Origin: a bacterium
Lineage (GTDB): Bacteria; Cyanobacteriota; Vampirovibrionia; Obscuribacterales; JAKAZS01
Length of the DNA: 46,798 bases
Reading direction: 5' to 3'
NCBI GenBank assembly: GCA_021815785.1
Contig: JAKAZS010000011.1
Span: 1-46,798, forward strand
In this document: positions 16,200 to 24,756 of the stretch, piece after piece
How the letters are laid out: each line of letters opens with the position of its first letter
Position numbering within the stretch: position 1 is the first letter of the stretch
Program-made: the position numbers and the translations under genes
The notes under the pieces: generated by a model
Told to the model about the DNA's origin: nothing
Database searches by the model: none
What the model saw: the letters and a program-made list of their open reading frames with translations, nothing else

Positions 16200-16763
16200 C
16201 TATATTGACATTATATCTGCTTCTTTAGCCTGGACATGTTTGTCAATTTCTTTAGTGTATTTATCGGTTAGTTTTTGTAAATTTTCTTCTTGGTGTTTTA
16301 CTTCATCTTCTGAAGATTGTGCCGCTTTAAGTTTTTTCTTTAATTCGTCACTACTATCACGTCGAACATTTCTTATGGCAATTTTAGCTTCTTCACCATA
16401 TTTTTTAACTTGTTTGGCTAGTTCTTTGCGTCTATCCTCAGTTAATTGGGGTATGTTGATTCGTAAAATTGATCCGTCATTATTTGGAGTTAAGCCAAGC
16501 TGTGACTTGTGAATTGCTTGTTCGATTTCTTTAAGAAGGGTTTTGTCAAAAGGTTGGATGACTAGAGTTTTGCCATCTGCTGTTGATATATTGGCTACGC
16601 CTTTTAGTGGTGTCATTGATCCATAATATTCAACTTCAACTCGATCAAGTATAGCTGGATTCGCTCTACCGGTACGAATAGTTAAAAATTCCTTATTCAG
16701 GGTAGCGATAGCTTTTTTCATTTTTTCTTCGCCATGAGTTAATACATCACTAACGTCAATCAT
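16200..16763 (-). CDS. frr: ribosome recycling factor
   Basis: Splits the post-termination ribosome together with EF-G. 187 residues, normal length. Family motifs: TIRTGRANPAILD near 28-40, VEYYGSMTPLKGVANI, PFDKTLLKEIE, LGLTPNNDGSILRINIPQLT and LTEDRRKELAKQVKKYGEEA. It begins 6 bases after pyrH, and its GGAGG ribosome binding site lies in the last Gly codons of pyrH, so the two are translationally coupled. Last gene of the classic rpsB-tsf-pyrH-frr order. Confidence 0.97.
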   Translation of the reverse strand: MIDVSDVLTHGEEKMKKAIATLNKEFLTIRTGRANPAILDRVEVEYYGSMTPLKGVANISTADGKTLVIQPFDKTLLKEIEQAIHKSQLGLTPNNDGSILRINIPQLTEDRRKELAKQVKKYGEEAKIAIRNVRRDSSDELKKKLKAAQSSEDEVKHQEENLQKLTDKYTKEIDKHVQAKEADIMSI

Positions 16764-16769
16764 ATATAT

Positions 16770-17534
16770 TTATCCTCCAAGTTTTGCCCCAACAATCGTA
16801 CCAATTTTATCACCTAAAATAATTTGTTCAATAGATCCAGATCGATCAAAATCAAAGACAACAATAGGTATATTATTTTCCTGACACAATGATACGCAAG
16901 ATGGATCCATTACCTTTAAACCCTGTTTAATAAGCCCTTCAAAACTGATTTGATGGATTTTACGAGCATTTTCATTAGTTCGTGGATCGCTATCATAAAT
17001 CCCGTCAATGCGGTTTTTAGCCATTAGCACGACATCTGCCTTGATTTCTGCTGCCCGCAAAGCTGCGGCGGTATCGGTAGTTACGTGTGGATTGCCCGTA
17101 CCACCACCTAAAATTAAGACCCGACCTTTTTCTAAATGACGAATTGATCTAAGTCTAATAAAAGGTTCCGCAATACTAGGCATGGCAATGGAAGTTTGAA
17201 CCCGGGTAACTATGCCTTTATTATTGAGAACGCCTTGAAGGATTAACGAATTCATAATTGTCGCCAACATGCCGACGTAGTCAGCAGCAGCTTTGTCCAT
17301 GCCCCAGGAACTTCCTTGAACACCGCGAAAAATGTTACCCCCACCAACAACTATGGCAATTTGGACTTTATGCTTTAAAGCCAGGACAATTTCGTTAGCA
17401 ATGCGATCAATCACAACAGGATCAATACCAAAGTTCTGCGAACCCATTAGAGCCTCACCGCTTAACTTTAATAATATTCGTCTGTATTTAACCTTGCTAC
17501 TCATACTAAATTTATGTGTTTTACTTGTGTACAT
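16770..17534 (-). CDS. pyrH: UMP kinase
   Basis: Phosphorylates UMP to UDP; amino-acid-kinase fold. Motifs: LLKLSGEALMG, VVGGGNIFRG, DYVGMLATIMNS, GGGTGNPHVTTDTAAALRA and DGIYDSDPR. The first ATG gives 254 residues and has a weak AGG upstream; an internal Met11 (start 17504, 244 residues) is closer to the usual length but has no ribosome binding site. It sits 6 bases before frr and 111 bases after tsf. With pyrB it is the second pyrimidine gene in the window. Confidence 0.95.
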   Translation of the reverse strand: MYTSKTHKFSMSSKVKYRRILLKLSGEALMGSQNFGIDPVVIDRIANEIVLALKHKVQIAIVVGGGNIFRGVQGSSWGMDKAAADYVGMLATIMNSLILQGVLNNKGIVTRVQTSIAMPSIAEPFIRLRSIRHLEKGRVLILGGGTGNPHVTTDTAAALRAAEIKADVVLMAKNRIDGIYDSDPRTNENARKIHQISFEGLIKQGLKVMDPSCVSLCQENNIPIVVFDFDRSGSIEQIILGDKIGTIVGAKLGG

Positions 17535-17614
17535 AATAACCTATACTTGATAACAAAATATTGACTAATTTTCATAATTGTCTTTATTTGTCAAGTTAGC
17601 CTAAGCTTTATAGA

Positions 17615-17642
17615 GTAAAACCTTAACTAGATGAAGGTTTAC
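17615..17642 (-). terminator. hairpin just after tsf (possible terminator or attenuator)
   Basis: A 9-bp stem (GTAAACCTT pairing with AAGGTTTTAC, one bulged base) with a 9-base loop begins 4 bases past the tsf stop. No T-run follows on the minus strand, so it may slow or protect rpsB-tsf transcripts rather than end them fully before pyrH. Confidence 0.35.
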
Positions 17643-17645
17643 AAA

Positions 17646-18521
17646 TTATTGGCCAAGTAGGAAAAATACATAATTAGTAACATTTAACTTTGCGGCATGG
17701 GTTTTGCTTTGTTCGGCTAAATATTTACCGACGCTTAAACTAGGATCCTTAACGAAAGGTTGCTCTAACAAACAGCGTTCAGCCATAATTTTATCAACAC
17801 GGCCATCAATAATTTTTTGTTTAATTTCCGGTTTTTTATCAGCTAAATCAGCTTTGTTGGATTCAATTCGGCGTTCGTTTTCAACCAGGTCACTGGGAAC
17901 ATCTGTTTTAGCTAAAAATTGAGGTTTAGACGAAACTACATGCATCGCAATTTCGCGACCTAAATTAGCCATATGTTCGAGCCCGGCAATTGCTTTATCG
18001 GCTTCGAGAGTTACTAAAGCACCCATTTTACCACCTAGGGAATGAACATAAGTACCGATAATAGTAGAAGTATTAGGTGATTTCATGAGGTGAAAGCGTT
18101 TAACCACAATATTTTCACCAGTTTTAGCAATATAGCTGGAGATAAGATCTTTGATACTTTGGCCTTCAAAATTTTGGGTCATTAATGAATCAACATCAGT
18201 AACCTTAGTTTCTAAAATACATTTCGTTAATTTATCGGTTAATTCTTTAAAATGTTCATTGCGGGCGACAAAATCAGTTTCACAATTGACTTCTAATAAT
18301 ACCCCAAGGGTGTGATCGTTATTGGTAGCTGCAACTACTAAGCCTTCAGCTGCTGGTCGGTCAGCTTTCTTACTTGCTGAAGCAATACCTTTTTGGCGTA
18401 AATGTTCAAAGGCTTTGTCTAAATCACCTAATGTTTCCACTAAGGCTTTTTTACAATCCATCATGCCCGCACCAGTTTTTTCCCGTAATTCTTTTACCAT
18501 GGAAGCTGAAATTTCAACCAT
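17646..18521 (-). CDS. tsf: translation elongation factor Ts
   Basis: Nucleotide exchange factor for EF-Tu. 291 residues. The N-terminal UBA-like domain contains VKELREKTGAGMMDCKKALV (9-28) and KGIASASKKADRPAAEG; then LLEVNCETDFVARNEHF and the second signature VGTYVHSLGGKMGALV-like stretch (TYVHSLGGKMGALVTLE). AGGAGA lies 8 bases before the ATG. Lies 51 bases after rpsB in the conserved order. Confidence 0.97.
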   Translation of the reverse strand: MVEISASMVKELREKTGAGMMDCKKALVETLGDLDKAFEHLRQKGIASASKKADRPAAEGLVVAATNNDHTLGVLLEVNCETDFVARNEHFKELTDKLTKCILETKVTDVDSLMTQNFEGQSIKDLISSYIAKTGENIVVKRFHLMKSPNTSTIIGTYVHSLGGKMGALVTLEADKAIAGLEHMANLGREIAMHVVSSKPQFLAKTDVPSDLVENERRIESNKADLADKKPEIKQKIIDGRVDKIMAERCLLEQPFVKDPSLSVGKYLAEQSKTHAAKLNVTNYVFFLLGQ

Positions 18522-18572
18522 TTTTATTTTCTCCTGATTTTTAACTAAACTTAATTTTAAATTTTTTATTTT

Positions 18573-19424
18573 TTATACTTCTTCAGTATCAACGGTAAAC
18601 TCTTCTAGAGCTGTGGTTAATTCTTCGTCAATGTCAATATCGTCTACGGAATGAGAATATTCAACCGACAAACTAGGAGTTAGTTTTTTTGCACCAACTG
18701 TAACTGGTTCATTAGTATCTAATTCTTCGCGATAATTAGTTTGACCTTGACGCCCTTCGATTATTGAGTCAGCTAGAGCTCCGGTGATTAATTTAATTGA
18801 GCGAATGGAATCGTCATTGCCGGGAATAACGAAATCAATATCATCGGGATCACAATTTGTATCTATAATACCAACAACTTTTATGCCGATTTTTTTAGCT
18901 TCAGCTACGGCAATAAGTTCACGTTTTTGATCAATAACAAATAAGATATCAGGTTTGCCGCGCATGGTTTTTATACCACCAAGTGATTTTTCTAATTTGT
19001 ATAATTCACGATTAAGCACCGCTAATTCTTTTTTAGGGCGTCGATACAAATCTCCGGATTGTTTCATATCCTCTAATTCGCGTAAACGATTAATGCGTAA
19101 GCGAATAGTTTCAAAATTTGTTAGCATTCCGCCTAGCCAGCGTCGATTGACATAATAACACCCAGCTCGTTTGGCTTCTTCTTCGACAATGTCAGTAGCT
19201 TGTTTCTTTGTCCCAACGAAAACGATATTTTTACGTTGACCAGCCATTTCGCGCATAAAGCTACAGGCTTTTTCTAAAGCTACGGTAGTTTGCTGGAGGT
19301 CTATAATATAGATACCGTTGCGTTCACCATAGATAAAATTACGCATTTTAGGATTCCAGCGACGGGTTTGATGCCCAAAATGAACACCAGCATCAATTAA
19401 TTGTTTTACAGATATTGCCGACAA
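18573..19424 (-). CDS. rpsB: 30S ribosomal protein S2
   Basis: 283 residues, with the family hallmarks [19 protein letters not shown] near 10-28, [27 protein letters not shown] and [20 protein letters not shown]. An acidic C-terminal tail of about 45 residues extends beyond the common core. The start is TTG at 19424, with AAGGAG about 10-12 bases upstream and no in-frame ATG nearby that fits the conserved N-terminus. First gene of the rpsB-tsf-pyrH-frr cluster. Confidence 0.96.
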   Translation of the reverse strand: MSAISVKQLIDAGVHFGHQTRRWNPKMRNFIYGERNGIYIIDLQQTTVALEKACSFMREMAGQRKNIVFVGTKKQATDIVEEEAKRAGCYYVNRRWLGGMLTNFETIRLRINRLRELEDMKQSGDLYRRPKKELAVLNRELYKLEKSLGGIKTMRGKPDILFVIDQKRELIAVAEAKKIGIKVVGIIDTNCDPDDIDFVIPGNDDSIRSIKLITGALADSIIEGRQGQTNYREELDTNEPVTVGAKKLTPSLSVEYSHSVDDIDIDEELTTALEEFTVDTEEV

Positions 19425-19463
19425 GGTTACTTAACTCTCCTTTTTTATATTAAATATATACAC

Positions 19464-19493
19464 TTTATAATATACTATCAATGATTTTAGCAA
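19464..19493 (-). promoter_or_regulatory. candidate promoter of rpsB
   Basis: On the minus strand TTGCTA (19488-19493), an 18-base spacer and TATAAA (19464-19469). Transcription would start near 19457, giving a leader of about 33 bases that holds the AAGGAG site. Confidence 0.45.
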
Positions 19494-19555
19494 TTGCCTA
19501 ATTTTTTTTTAAAATCTAAATGTTTGTGAATTTTTGAATTTTCTGGCGAAAATGC

Positions 19556-19594
19556 TTCATTGATTTTATGAGTCAGTGTCGCAAAATCAATGAA
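19556..19594. repeat. 12-bp perfect inverted repeat between rpsB and the HNH gene
   Basis: Arms TTCATTGATTTT (19556-19567) and AAAATCAATGAA (19583-19594) enclose 15 bases. It lies about 60 bases upstream of the rpsB promoter and about 60 upstream of the HNH promoter on the other strand. There is no T-run. An operator shared by both promoters is possible, as is a small mobile-element remnant. Confidence 0.6.
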
Positions 19595-19655
19595 ACATTA
19601 GTGTTTTGGGCGGTTACTTCCGCTTATTGCTATATTAATTAGGCTAAGAGCGATA

Positions 19656-19685
19656 TAGACAAATACCCTTAAAAATCGTTATAAT
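19656..19685 (+). promoter_or_regulatory. candidate promoter of the HNH gene
   Basis: TAGACA (19656-19661), an 18-base spacer and a perfect TATAAT (19680-19685). Expected transcription start near 19692, about 28 bases before the TTG start codon. Confidence 0.5.
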
Positions 19686-19719
19686 AAAATTAATCTAATG
19701 TTTTACGAGTTGTAATGAT

Positions 19720-20226
19720 TTGACTAAAGTACTTGTTCTAAATGCCTCATATGAACCTTTAAATACCTGCTCTTGGCGCAGAGCAATTGTCTTGGTCTTA
19801 AAAGGTAAAGCCGAGCAATTAGAATGCGAAAATAAAATAATTTATTCTAGCCATTATTTGCCAACAGTTATCCGGTTAAGAAATTTTGTTAAAATACCTT
19901 ATAAAGAAATCAACTTATCACGCAAAAATGTTTTGCATCGGGATAATTATACTTGTCAATATTGTGGTGTGCATAAAAAAGACCTTACGGTTGATCATAT
20001 TATCCCCAAATCTAAAGGTGGTAAGGATACTTGGGATAATGTTATAACTGCTTGTCTTAAATGTAATGTCTCTAAAGGTAATAAAACTCCTAAAGAAGCT
20101 AATATGCAATTGAGAATAAGTCCGCGCAGGCCTCAAAGTCAGATAGAATTTGAAATATCTAAATTTGTCATGATTAATAAACCGGTCTGGAGTAAATATA
20201 TTGTTAATATTGACTTTAATGCTTAG
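19720..20226 (+). CDS. HNH endonuclease family protein (cyanobacterial-type)
   Basis: 168 residues. The N-terminus VLVLNASYEPLNTCSWRRAI followed by VLVLKGKAEQLE is highly characteristic of a small HNH family common in Cyanobacteria and some other phyla. The HNH core has CQYC (Cys79, Cys82), DHIIPKSKGG (Asp92, His93), WDNVITAC with Asn107, and CLKC (Cys112, Cys115), so the zinc site and catalytic residues look intact. Biological role unknown; it is chromosomal and not next to a methylase or phage gene. Starts at TTG with no strong ribosome binding site. Confidence 0.85.
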   Translation: MTKVLVLNASYEPLNTCSWRRAIVLVLKGKAEQLECENKIIYSSHYLPTVIRLRNFVKIPYKEINLSRKNVLHRDNYTCQYCGVHKKDLTVDHIIPKSKGGKDTWDNVITACLKCNVSKGNKTPKEANMQLRISPRRPQSQIEFEISKFVMINKPVWSKYIVNIDFNA

Positions 20227-20259
20227 TTAATTGGGAGTAATAAATTTAGGCAATTAACT
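20225..20259 (+). terminator. 9-bp hairpin after the HNH gene
   Basis: AGTTAATTG (20225-20233) pairs with CAATTAACT (20251-20259) over a 17-base loop, overlapping the HNH stop codon. Only a short T-run follows. It sits between two converging genes, so a weak two-way terminator is likely. Confidence 0.4.
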
Positions 20260-20306
20260 TTAATCAAGTAAGTGTTTAACAGTCAATTGTTCTAAATAAT
20301 CGGCTA

Positions 20307-20795
20307 TCAAACACTTTTGGTGATGTAATTGGCGTTGTTAAGATCTTTACCATCGCCTTCAATCATTGACCAGTCAAGTCGGCCATGATAGACTTCTTCA
20401 TCCATTTGGGCTATATCTTCAAACATTTGTCCAGTTATCGCATAATTTAGGGTTAAGTCTTCCTTGATAATTTCGCGCATAATGTCCATGAATAAATCTT
20501 GTAAGTCAATTTGAGAGTCATCTTGTCTGGCTTCAAGAATAGCCGCCCGCATGTTTTCTTGAATTCTTATTATGGCATCAGGGTTTTCAAATTCAAAATA
20601 ATTTTCTAATTCGGGTAAAAAATCATCGGATTCATCGTTTGTTAAGTCGACTTGTTCTTCATAGCTGAACCATTGATTGTAATTACTTTGATAGAGCCCG
20701 TAAGCTTCTAGACAGGTGTTAAAATCATCAGCACTCATTGCTGATAGTCTAGCTATTAATGCTTTATCTTTATCGTTAAGATTTTGGGAAATCAT
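20307..20795 (-). CDS. unknown acidic protein
   Basis: 162 residues, strongly acidic (LTNDESDDFLPELENYFEFE, MDEEVYHGRLDWSMIEGDG), with no signal peptide, membrane helix or cysteine pairs. The second half (LQDLFMDIMREIIKEDLTLN) looks helical. I do not recognise a family. It converges with the HNH gene and diverges from the riboflavin operon across a 332-base gap. A weak AGG lies about 11 bases before the ATG. Length and biased composition support a real gene. Confidence 0.6.
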   Translation of the reverse strand: MISQNLNDKDKALIARLSAMSADDFNTCLEAYGLYQSNYNQWFSYEEQVDLTNDESDDFLPELENYFEFENPDAIIRIQENMRAAILEARQDDSQIDLQDLFMDIMREIIKEDLTLNYAITGQMFEDIAQMDEEVYHGRLDWSMIEGDGKDLNNANYITKSV

Positions 20796-20904
20796 AGTTT
20801 TGTAAACCTAATTATAAGTAAGATACCATTTAATAAAGAAAATATATCATTAATTTATTAAATCGAGATGCTTTTTAATTCCTTATTTTTAATTCAATTT
20901 CTCT

Positions 20905-20951
20905 ATAATAATTAAAAACTTTTTAATTATTATGTTTTTTAATAATTAAAA
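20905..20951. repeat. AT-only three-copy palindrome in the gap before ribE
   Basis: ATAATAATTAAAAA (20905-20918) and its exact reverse complement (20920-20933) are separated by a single base; a third, direct copy AATAATTAAAA follows at 20941-20951. The 1-base centre favours a DNA-binding or bending site over an RNA hairpin. It lies about 110 bases from the start of the acidic-protein gene. Confidence 0.55.
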
Positions 20952-21037
20952 CCAGCCAAGCCCTTACACTGCAATGAATTTAAAAAAATTAAGGATAGCT
21001 TTACTTGCTTAAAAGGTCAATTATAAAGTAAATCTTA

Positions 21038-21090
21038 GTCAATATATGTCCATGATATATTGACAATTTATCCTATTGTCAATATATCAT
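21038..21090 (+). promoter_or_regulatory. rib operon promoter embedded in a 16-bp perfect palindrome
   Basis: TTGACA (21060-21065), a 17-base spacer and TATATC (21083-21088) form a good sigma-70 promoter. It is covered by a perfect inverted repeat, ATGATATATTGACAAT (21052-21067) and its complement (21075-21090), with a 7-base centre. A third copy of the 10-mer GTCAATATAT lies at 21038-21047, giving the order plus (21038), minus (21055), plus (21078). A repressor bound here would block both promoter boxes. No FMN riboswitch precedes ribE. Confidence 0.6.
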
Positions 21091-21127
21091 ATTGTTTAGC
21101 TCGTTATATAAATAAGGAATGGACATT

Positions 21128-21787
21128 TTGTTTAGTGGAATAATTCAGGAAATAGGTCAAATTATTGATATATCTACCTCGACTGCAGGAAAATCAGATG
21201 GTCTTATCTTAAATATTCAAACTTCTCAGCAATTTAGCCAATTGAGCCTAGGTGAATCAATTTGTGTAAATGGTGTTTGTCTAACGGTAATTAAATTTTC
21301 TAACGATAATTTTATGGTTGAAATATGTAATGAAACCTTACTAAAAACGAATTTTAATCAATTAAAGCCAGGTTATTATGTAAATTTAGAAAAATCTTTA
21401 AAACTTAATGATGGAATATCTGGACATTTGGTAAGTGGGCATGTTGATTATGTGGCTTGTGTTTATCGTATTGAAACTGATGGCTTCTCGACTAGGCTGG
21501 GCTTTGTTGCCCCCATCGACATTGATCCATTTATTGTCCCAAAGGGTTCGATAGCGATTAACGGTGTGTCTTTAACGATAGTTAATGTAGATAAGGTTAA
21601 TGAACAGGTTTATTTTGATATAGCTTTAATTCCCCATACATTAAACAATACCAATTTAGGAAAATTGGCTCTTAATGATACAGTTAATTTAGAAACCGAT
21701 TTAATTGCCAGGCATTTAGTTAAAATCACGGCGACGTATCTTACCAATCTTGTTAAACCGCAAACTTGCCCAAATCCAGTCAAATAA
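21128..21787 (+). CDS. ribE: riboflavin synthase alpha chain
   Basis: Dismutates two 6,7-dimethyl-8-ribityllumazine to riboflavin. 219 residues in two lumazine-binding repeats: GESICVNGVCLTV in the first, SGHLVSGHVDYV and GSIAINGVSLTIV in the second. The start chosen is TTG at 21128, which gives the family N-terminus MFSGIIQEIG and has AAGGA 9 bases upstream; the in-frame ATG at 21119 overlaps that AAGGA and would add three residues. First gene of the rib operon; ribBA follows after 17 bases. (The rib gene name differs between species: ribC in E. coli.). Confidence 0.95.
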   Translation: MFSGIIQEIGQIIDISTSTAGKSDGLILNIQTSQQFSQLSLGESICVNGVCLTVIKFSNDNFMVEICNETLLKTNFNQLKPGYYVNLEKSLKLNDGISGHLVSGHVDYVACVYRIETDGFSTRLGFVAPIDIDPFIVPKGSIAINGVSLTIVNVDKVNEQVYFDIALIPHTLNNTNLGKLALNDTVNLETDLIARHLVKITATYLTNLVKPQTCPNPVK

Positions 21788-21804
21788 CCTCAAGGAGTCC
21801 AAAT

Positions 21805-23037
21805 ATGACTAATCCATTAGAATTAAATTTTGCATCTGTTGAGGATGCTATTTTAGATTTTGCCAATGGTAAATTTATTATCGTTGCTGATGACGAAGAT
21901 AGGGAGAATGAGGGCGATCTTATTTGTAGTGCTGATTTGATTGATGCCAGTAAGATTAATTTTATGGTTACTAAAGCTCGTGGTCTGGTTTGTTTAGCGC
22001 TAGATGAACACAAAGCGCAAAAGTTAGATTTGCCACCTATGGTTCAGCATAATTCTACTAAAGAAGGTACGGCATTTACTGTAACTATTGATGCAAATTA
22101 TGATCATGGTATCACTACTGGGGTCAGTGCCAGTGACCGGGCGGCTACGATTAAACTAGCTGCCAGTGAGACTTCAGTCGCTAGTGATTTTATCAGACCA
22201 GGCCATATTATGCCTTTGATTGCTAGATCGGGTGGAGTTTTGCGTCGCGCTGGCCATACCGAAGCTGGAGTGGATTTGGCTAAATTGGCTAATTTGAATC
22301 CTAGTGCGGTTATTTGTGAAATTATGAATGAAGATGGGAGTATGGCAAGATTACCTGATTTAATTAAATTTGCCCATGAAAATGATTTGAAAATTATTAC
22401 TATTGCCCAGTTAATTTCTTATCGCTTAAGTAAGGAAAAGTTTGTCAGCCGTGAAGCTTGTGTTAATTTTCCTTGTAAATACGGTGATTTTAAATTATAT
22501 TCATATAAAAATTTGCTCGATAATCAAGAGCATGTAGCTTTAGTTCTAGGTGAAGTTGAAAATAAAAGTAATGTTTTAATTAGAGTACATAGCGAATGCT
22601 TAACTGGTGATGTTTTTGGTAGTTTGCGCTGTGATTGTGGGCCTCAGTTAGATAATGCCATGACAATGATTGCTAGCGCCAAATGTGGTGTTTTAGTCTA
22701 TTTGCGTCAAGAAGGCCGTGGTATCGGTTTAGCTAATAAAATTAAAGCTTACGCTTTGCAGGATACTGGGCTTGATACGGTGGAAGCAAATCAAAGTCTT
22801 GGCTTTAAGCCTGACTTACGTGATTATGGAGTGGGTGCGCAAATTCTTCATGATTTAGGTTTAACCAGTGTTAAAATTATTACGAATAACCCGCGTAAAA
22901 TCGTTGGGTTGGTTGGCTATGGTTTAAATATTTCTGATCGTGTACCAATGATACCAGCTTGTAATGGATTTAATGTAAAATATCTCGAAACTAAACGTGA
23001 AAAACTTGGACATTTAATTGAAAATTTAACCTTATAA
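21805..23037 (+). CDS. ribBA: bifunctional DHBP synthase / GTP cyclohydrolase II
   Basis: Supplies both riboflavin precursors. 410 residues from the ATG at 21805, which has AAGGAG 8 bases upstream; an earlier in-frame start at 21766 would overlap ribE and lacks support. RibB half (1-205): VADDEDRENEGDLI (27-40), STKEGTAFTVT, RPGHIMPLIA and HTEA from His151. RibA half (210-410): zinc cysteines Cys265, Cys276 and Cys278 in SECLTGDVFGSLRCDCG, LRQEGRGIGL (300-309) and GVGAQILHDLG. Both active sites appear complete. Confidence 0.96.
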   Translation: MTNPLELNFASVEDAILDFANGKFIIVADDEDRENEGDLICSADLIDASKINFMVTKARGLVCLALDEHKAQKLDLPPMVQHNSTKEGTAFTVTIDANYDHGITTGVSASDRAATIKLAASETSVASDFIRPGHIMPLIARSGGVLRRAGHTEAGVDLAKLANLNPSAVICEIMNEDGSMARLPDLIKFAHENDLKIITIAQLISYRLSKEKFVSREACVNFPCKYGDFKLYSYKNLLDNQEHVALVLGEVENKSNVLIRVHSECLTGDVFGSLRCDCGPQLDNAMTMIASAKCGVLVYLRQEGRGIGLANKIKAYALQDTGLDTVEANQSLGFKPDLRDYGVGAQILHDLGLTSVKIITNNPRKIVGLVGYGLNISDRVPMIPACNGFNVKYLETKREKLGHLIENLTL

Positions 23038-23185
23038 GCTAAATTTTCCGCCAGTCTGGGAATTTAAATTTGCCCGAAATCTTTAAATTTTATTGTAAAA
23101 GTTACCCTAAAATAATGTTAATCGCGAAACTAAATTTAAAGTCTGTTAAAATTATGGGCAATTAATTATCATGAGGAATTGATTT

Positions 23186-23692
23186 ATGGATGTCAAAGCT
23201 AAAGTGTTAAAAGTTAAAACCGTTTGTGGCAGTATTAATGCAAACCCATTTAAATTTGGCATAATTGTCAGTAAATTTAATGAATTTATTACTCAAGCCC
23301 TTTTGCAAGGTTGTTTAGAGACTTTATTAAAAGCTAATGCAAATGAGGCTAATATTGTCGTCTACTATTGTCCTGGAGCCTTTGAAATTCCGTATCTGGC
23401 TAATGAATTAGCTGAAATGCACCAATATGATGCTATTATAACTTTGGGCTGTGTCATACGTGGTGCTACAGCACATTTTGATTACGTTGCTGGTCAAGTA
23501 GCTAGTGGCGTTGCAGGGTTAGCTTTAAAACATAAGGTACCGATAATTTTTGGCGTTTTAACAACTGAAACTATTGAGCAGGCCATTGAAAGATCGGGAA
23601 CTAAAGCTGGTAATAAAGGCTGTGATGCTGCTTTAGCGGCAATTGACATGGCTAGTTTAAAGCATAAGCTTAATAACAGTATTGATGAATAA
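23186..23692 (+). CDS. ribH: 6,7-dimethyl-8-ribityllumazine synthase
   Basis: Condenses the RibA-pathway pyrimidine with the RibB product to give lumazine, the substrate of RibE. 168 residues: VSKFNEFITQALL (28-40), CPGAFEIPYLA (62-72), RGATAHFDYV with catalytic His97, and the C-terminal GNKGCDAALAAIDMA. GAGGA precedes the ATG. It lies 148 bases after ribBA on the same strand. ribD, the remaining pathway enzyme, and ribF are not in this window. Confidence 0.96.
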   Translation: MDVKAKVLKVKTVCGSINANPFKFGIIVSKFNEFITQALLQGCLETLLKANANEANIVVYYCPGAFEIPYLANELAEMHQYDAIITLGCVIRGATAHFDYVAGQVASGVAGLALKHKVPIIFGVLTTETIEQAIERSGTKAGNKGCDAALAAIDMASLKHKLNNSIDE

Positions 23693-23762
23693 TCATAAAT
23701 TGGCAACCATTAAAGAATGTTGTTAAAATTATCATTTGAGTAATTACCTATTAGTAATAAAT

Positions 23763-24560
23763 ATGCCTAAAATTATTGATTTAACTAGAACGCTAGCTAA
23801 TATTCCGGAAAATTTTCCGGAGCTATTTAAGCCTTTGGCGCGTATTTTATTCCCTGAGATAAATTATGTTAATCATGATGCTGGCGCTAAAATAATGATG
23901 CAAATCTTTAACTGTAATGAAAAGGCCTTACCGGAAGGTAAAGGTTGGGCTGAAGAAGATATTAGTATATCTTCGCATTTGGGCACTCATGTTGATGCTC
24001 CCTGGCATTATGGACCCGTTAATGAACATACTAAATACCCTTATATCGATGAGATTCCTTTAGAGGATCTGTATATGAATGCTTGTGTTCTTGATTTTAC
24101 CGATCTGTGTGGCAGTGGTGCACTGATTGACATTGATAAATTAAATTTAGCTTTTGCGAAAATTGATCTTGATCCCCAGGCTATAACTTCTCCAATGGCT
24201 GTTTTGATTAATACTGGAGCTAGTCTTGTAGCTATGACTGAATTTAAGTATCATAATTATCCGGGTCTTGATTTTGATTCGGCTAGTTATCTGGCTCAAG
24301 CTGGTTTTAAAATTATTGGTACCGATGCTACTGGCATTGATCGACCATTTTTACAAATGGCTCAAGACTTTCATAAAACTCAAGACAAAAAACATATTTG
24401 GGGTGCTCATTTTGCTCTTCAAGGTCAGGATATTTATATTTTACAACAGTTAACAAATTTAAAATCTGTACCGCCTAAAAATTTTAAAATTGCCTGTTTC
24501 CCTTTAAAGTTTAAAAATGCTAGTGCGGCTCCCGCAAGAATTGTAGCTTTTGTAGACTAA
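23763..24560 (+). CDS. cyclase-family (kynurenine formamidase-like) metal hydrolase
   Basis: 265 residues from the ATG at 23763, which gives the typical start PKIIDLTRTL; a TTG 27 bases earlier is possible. The family metal motif HLGTHVDAPWHYG is intact (His72, His76, Asp78, His82), and a C-terminal GTDATGIDRP block fits the fold. Members hydrolyse amide or cyclic bonds, for example N-formylkynurenine or isatin, but no tryptophan-degradation genes are nearby, so the substrate is open. It follows ribH by about 70 bases and may be co-transcribed with it. Confidence 0.8.
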   Translation: MPKIIDLTRTLANIPENFPELFKPLARILFPEINYVNHDAGAKIMMQIFNCNEKALPEGKGWAEEDISISSHLGTHVDAPWHYGPVNEHTKYPYIDEIPLEDLYMNACVLDFTDLCGSGALIDIDKLNLAFAKIDLDPQAITSPMAVLINTGASLVAMTEFKYHNYPGLDFDSASYLAQAGFKIIGTDATGIDRPFLQMAQDFHKTQDKKHIWGAHFALQGQDIYILQQLTNLKSVPPKNFKIACFPLKFKNASAAPARIVAFVD

Positions 24561-24618
24561 AAATATTTAGAATTTAATTAGTTTTTGATACGGTTTATTT
24601 TAGAATTTACTTCACGTT

Positions 24619-24756
24619 TTACAGAATCGATTTTATAAATTCTTCTGCTGCGCGGAATTCATGCTCCAGGAGCCGGATGATTAATGGTGTTTTTTTGTTT
24701 TTGGCAAAGAACAGATTTTTTCTGGTTTTCAATCTTGACCGAGCAGAATTTATCTG
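24619..24756 (-). other. short antisense reading frame with protein-like composition
   Basis: In the gap between the cyclase and DUF885 genes the minus strand stays open for 45 codons (CAG at 24754-24756 to TAA at 24619-24621). The frame reads TRKNLFFAKNKK and IIRLLEHEFRAAEEFIKSIL, an amphipathic, protein-like pattern. There is no ATG and no ribosome binding site; a TTG at 24730-24732 could start it. Probably a gene remnant. Confidence 0.25.

Noticed and set aside
20796-21127. FMN riboswitch before the riboflavin genes
   Set aside because: None of the conserved GC-rich FMN-element blocks is present; the stretch is AT-rich and dominated by palindromes around a promoter.
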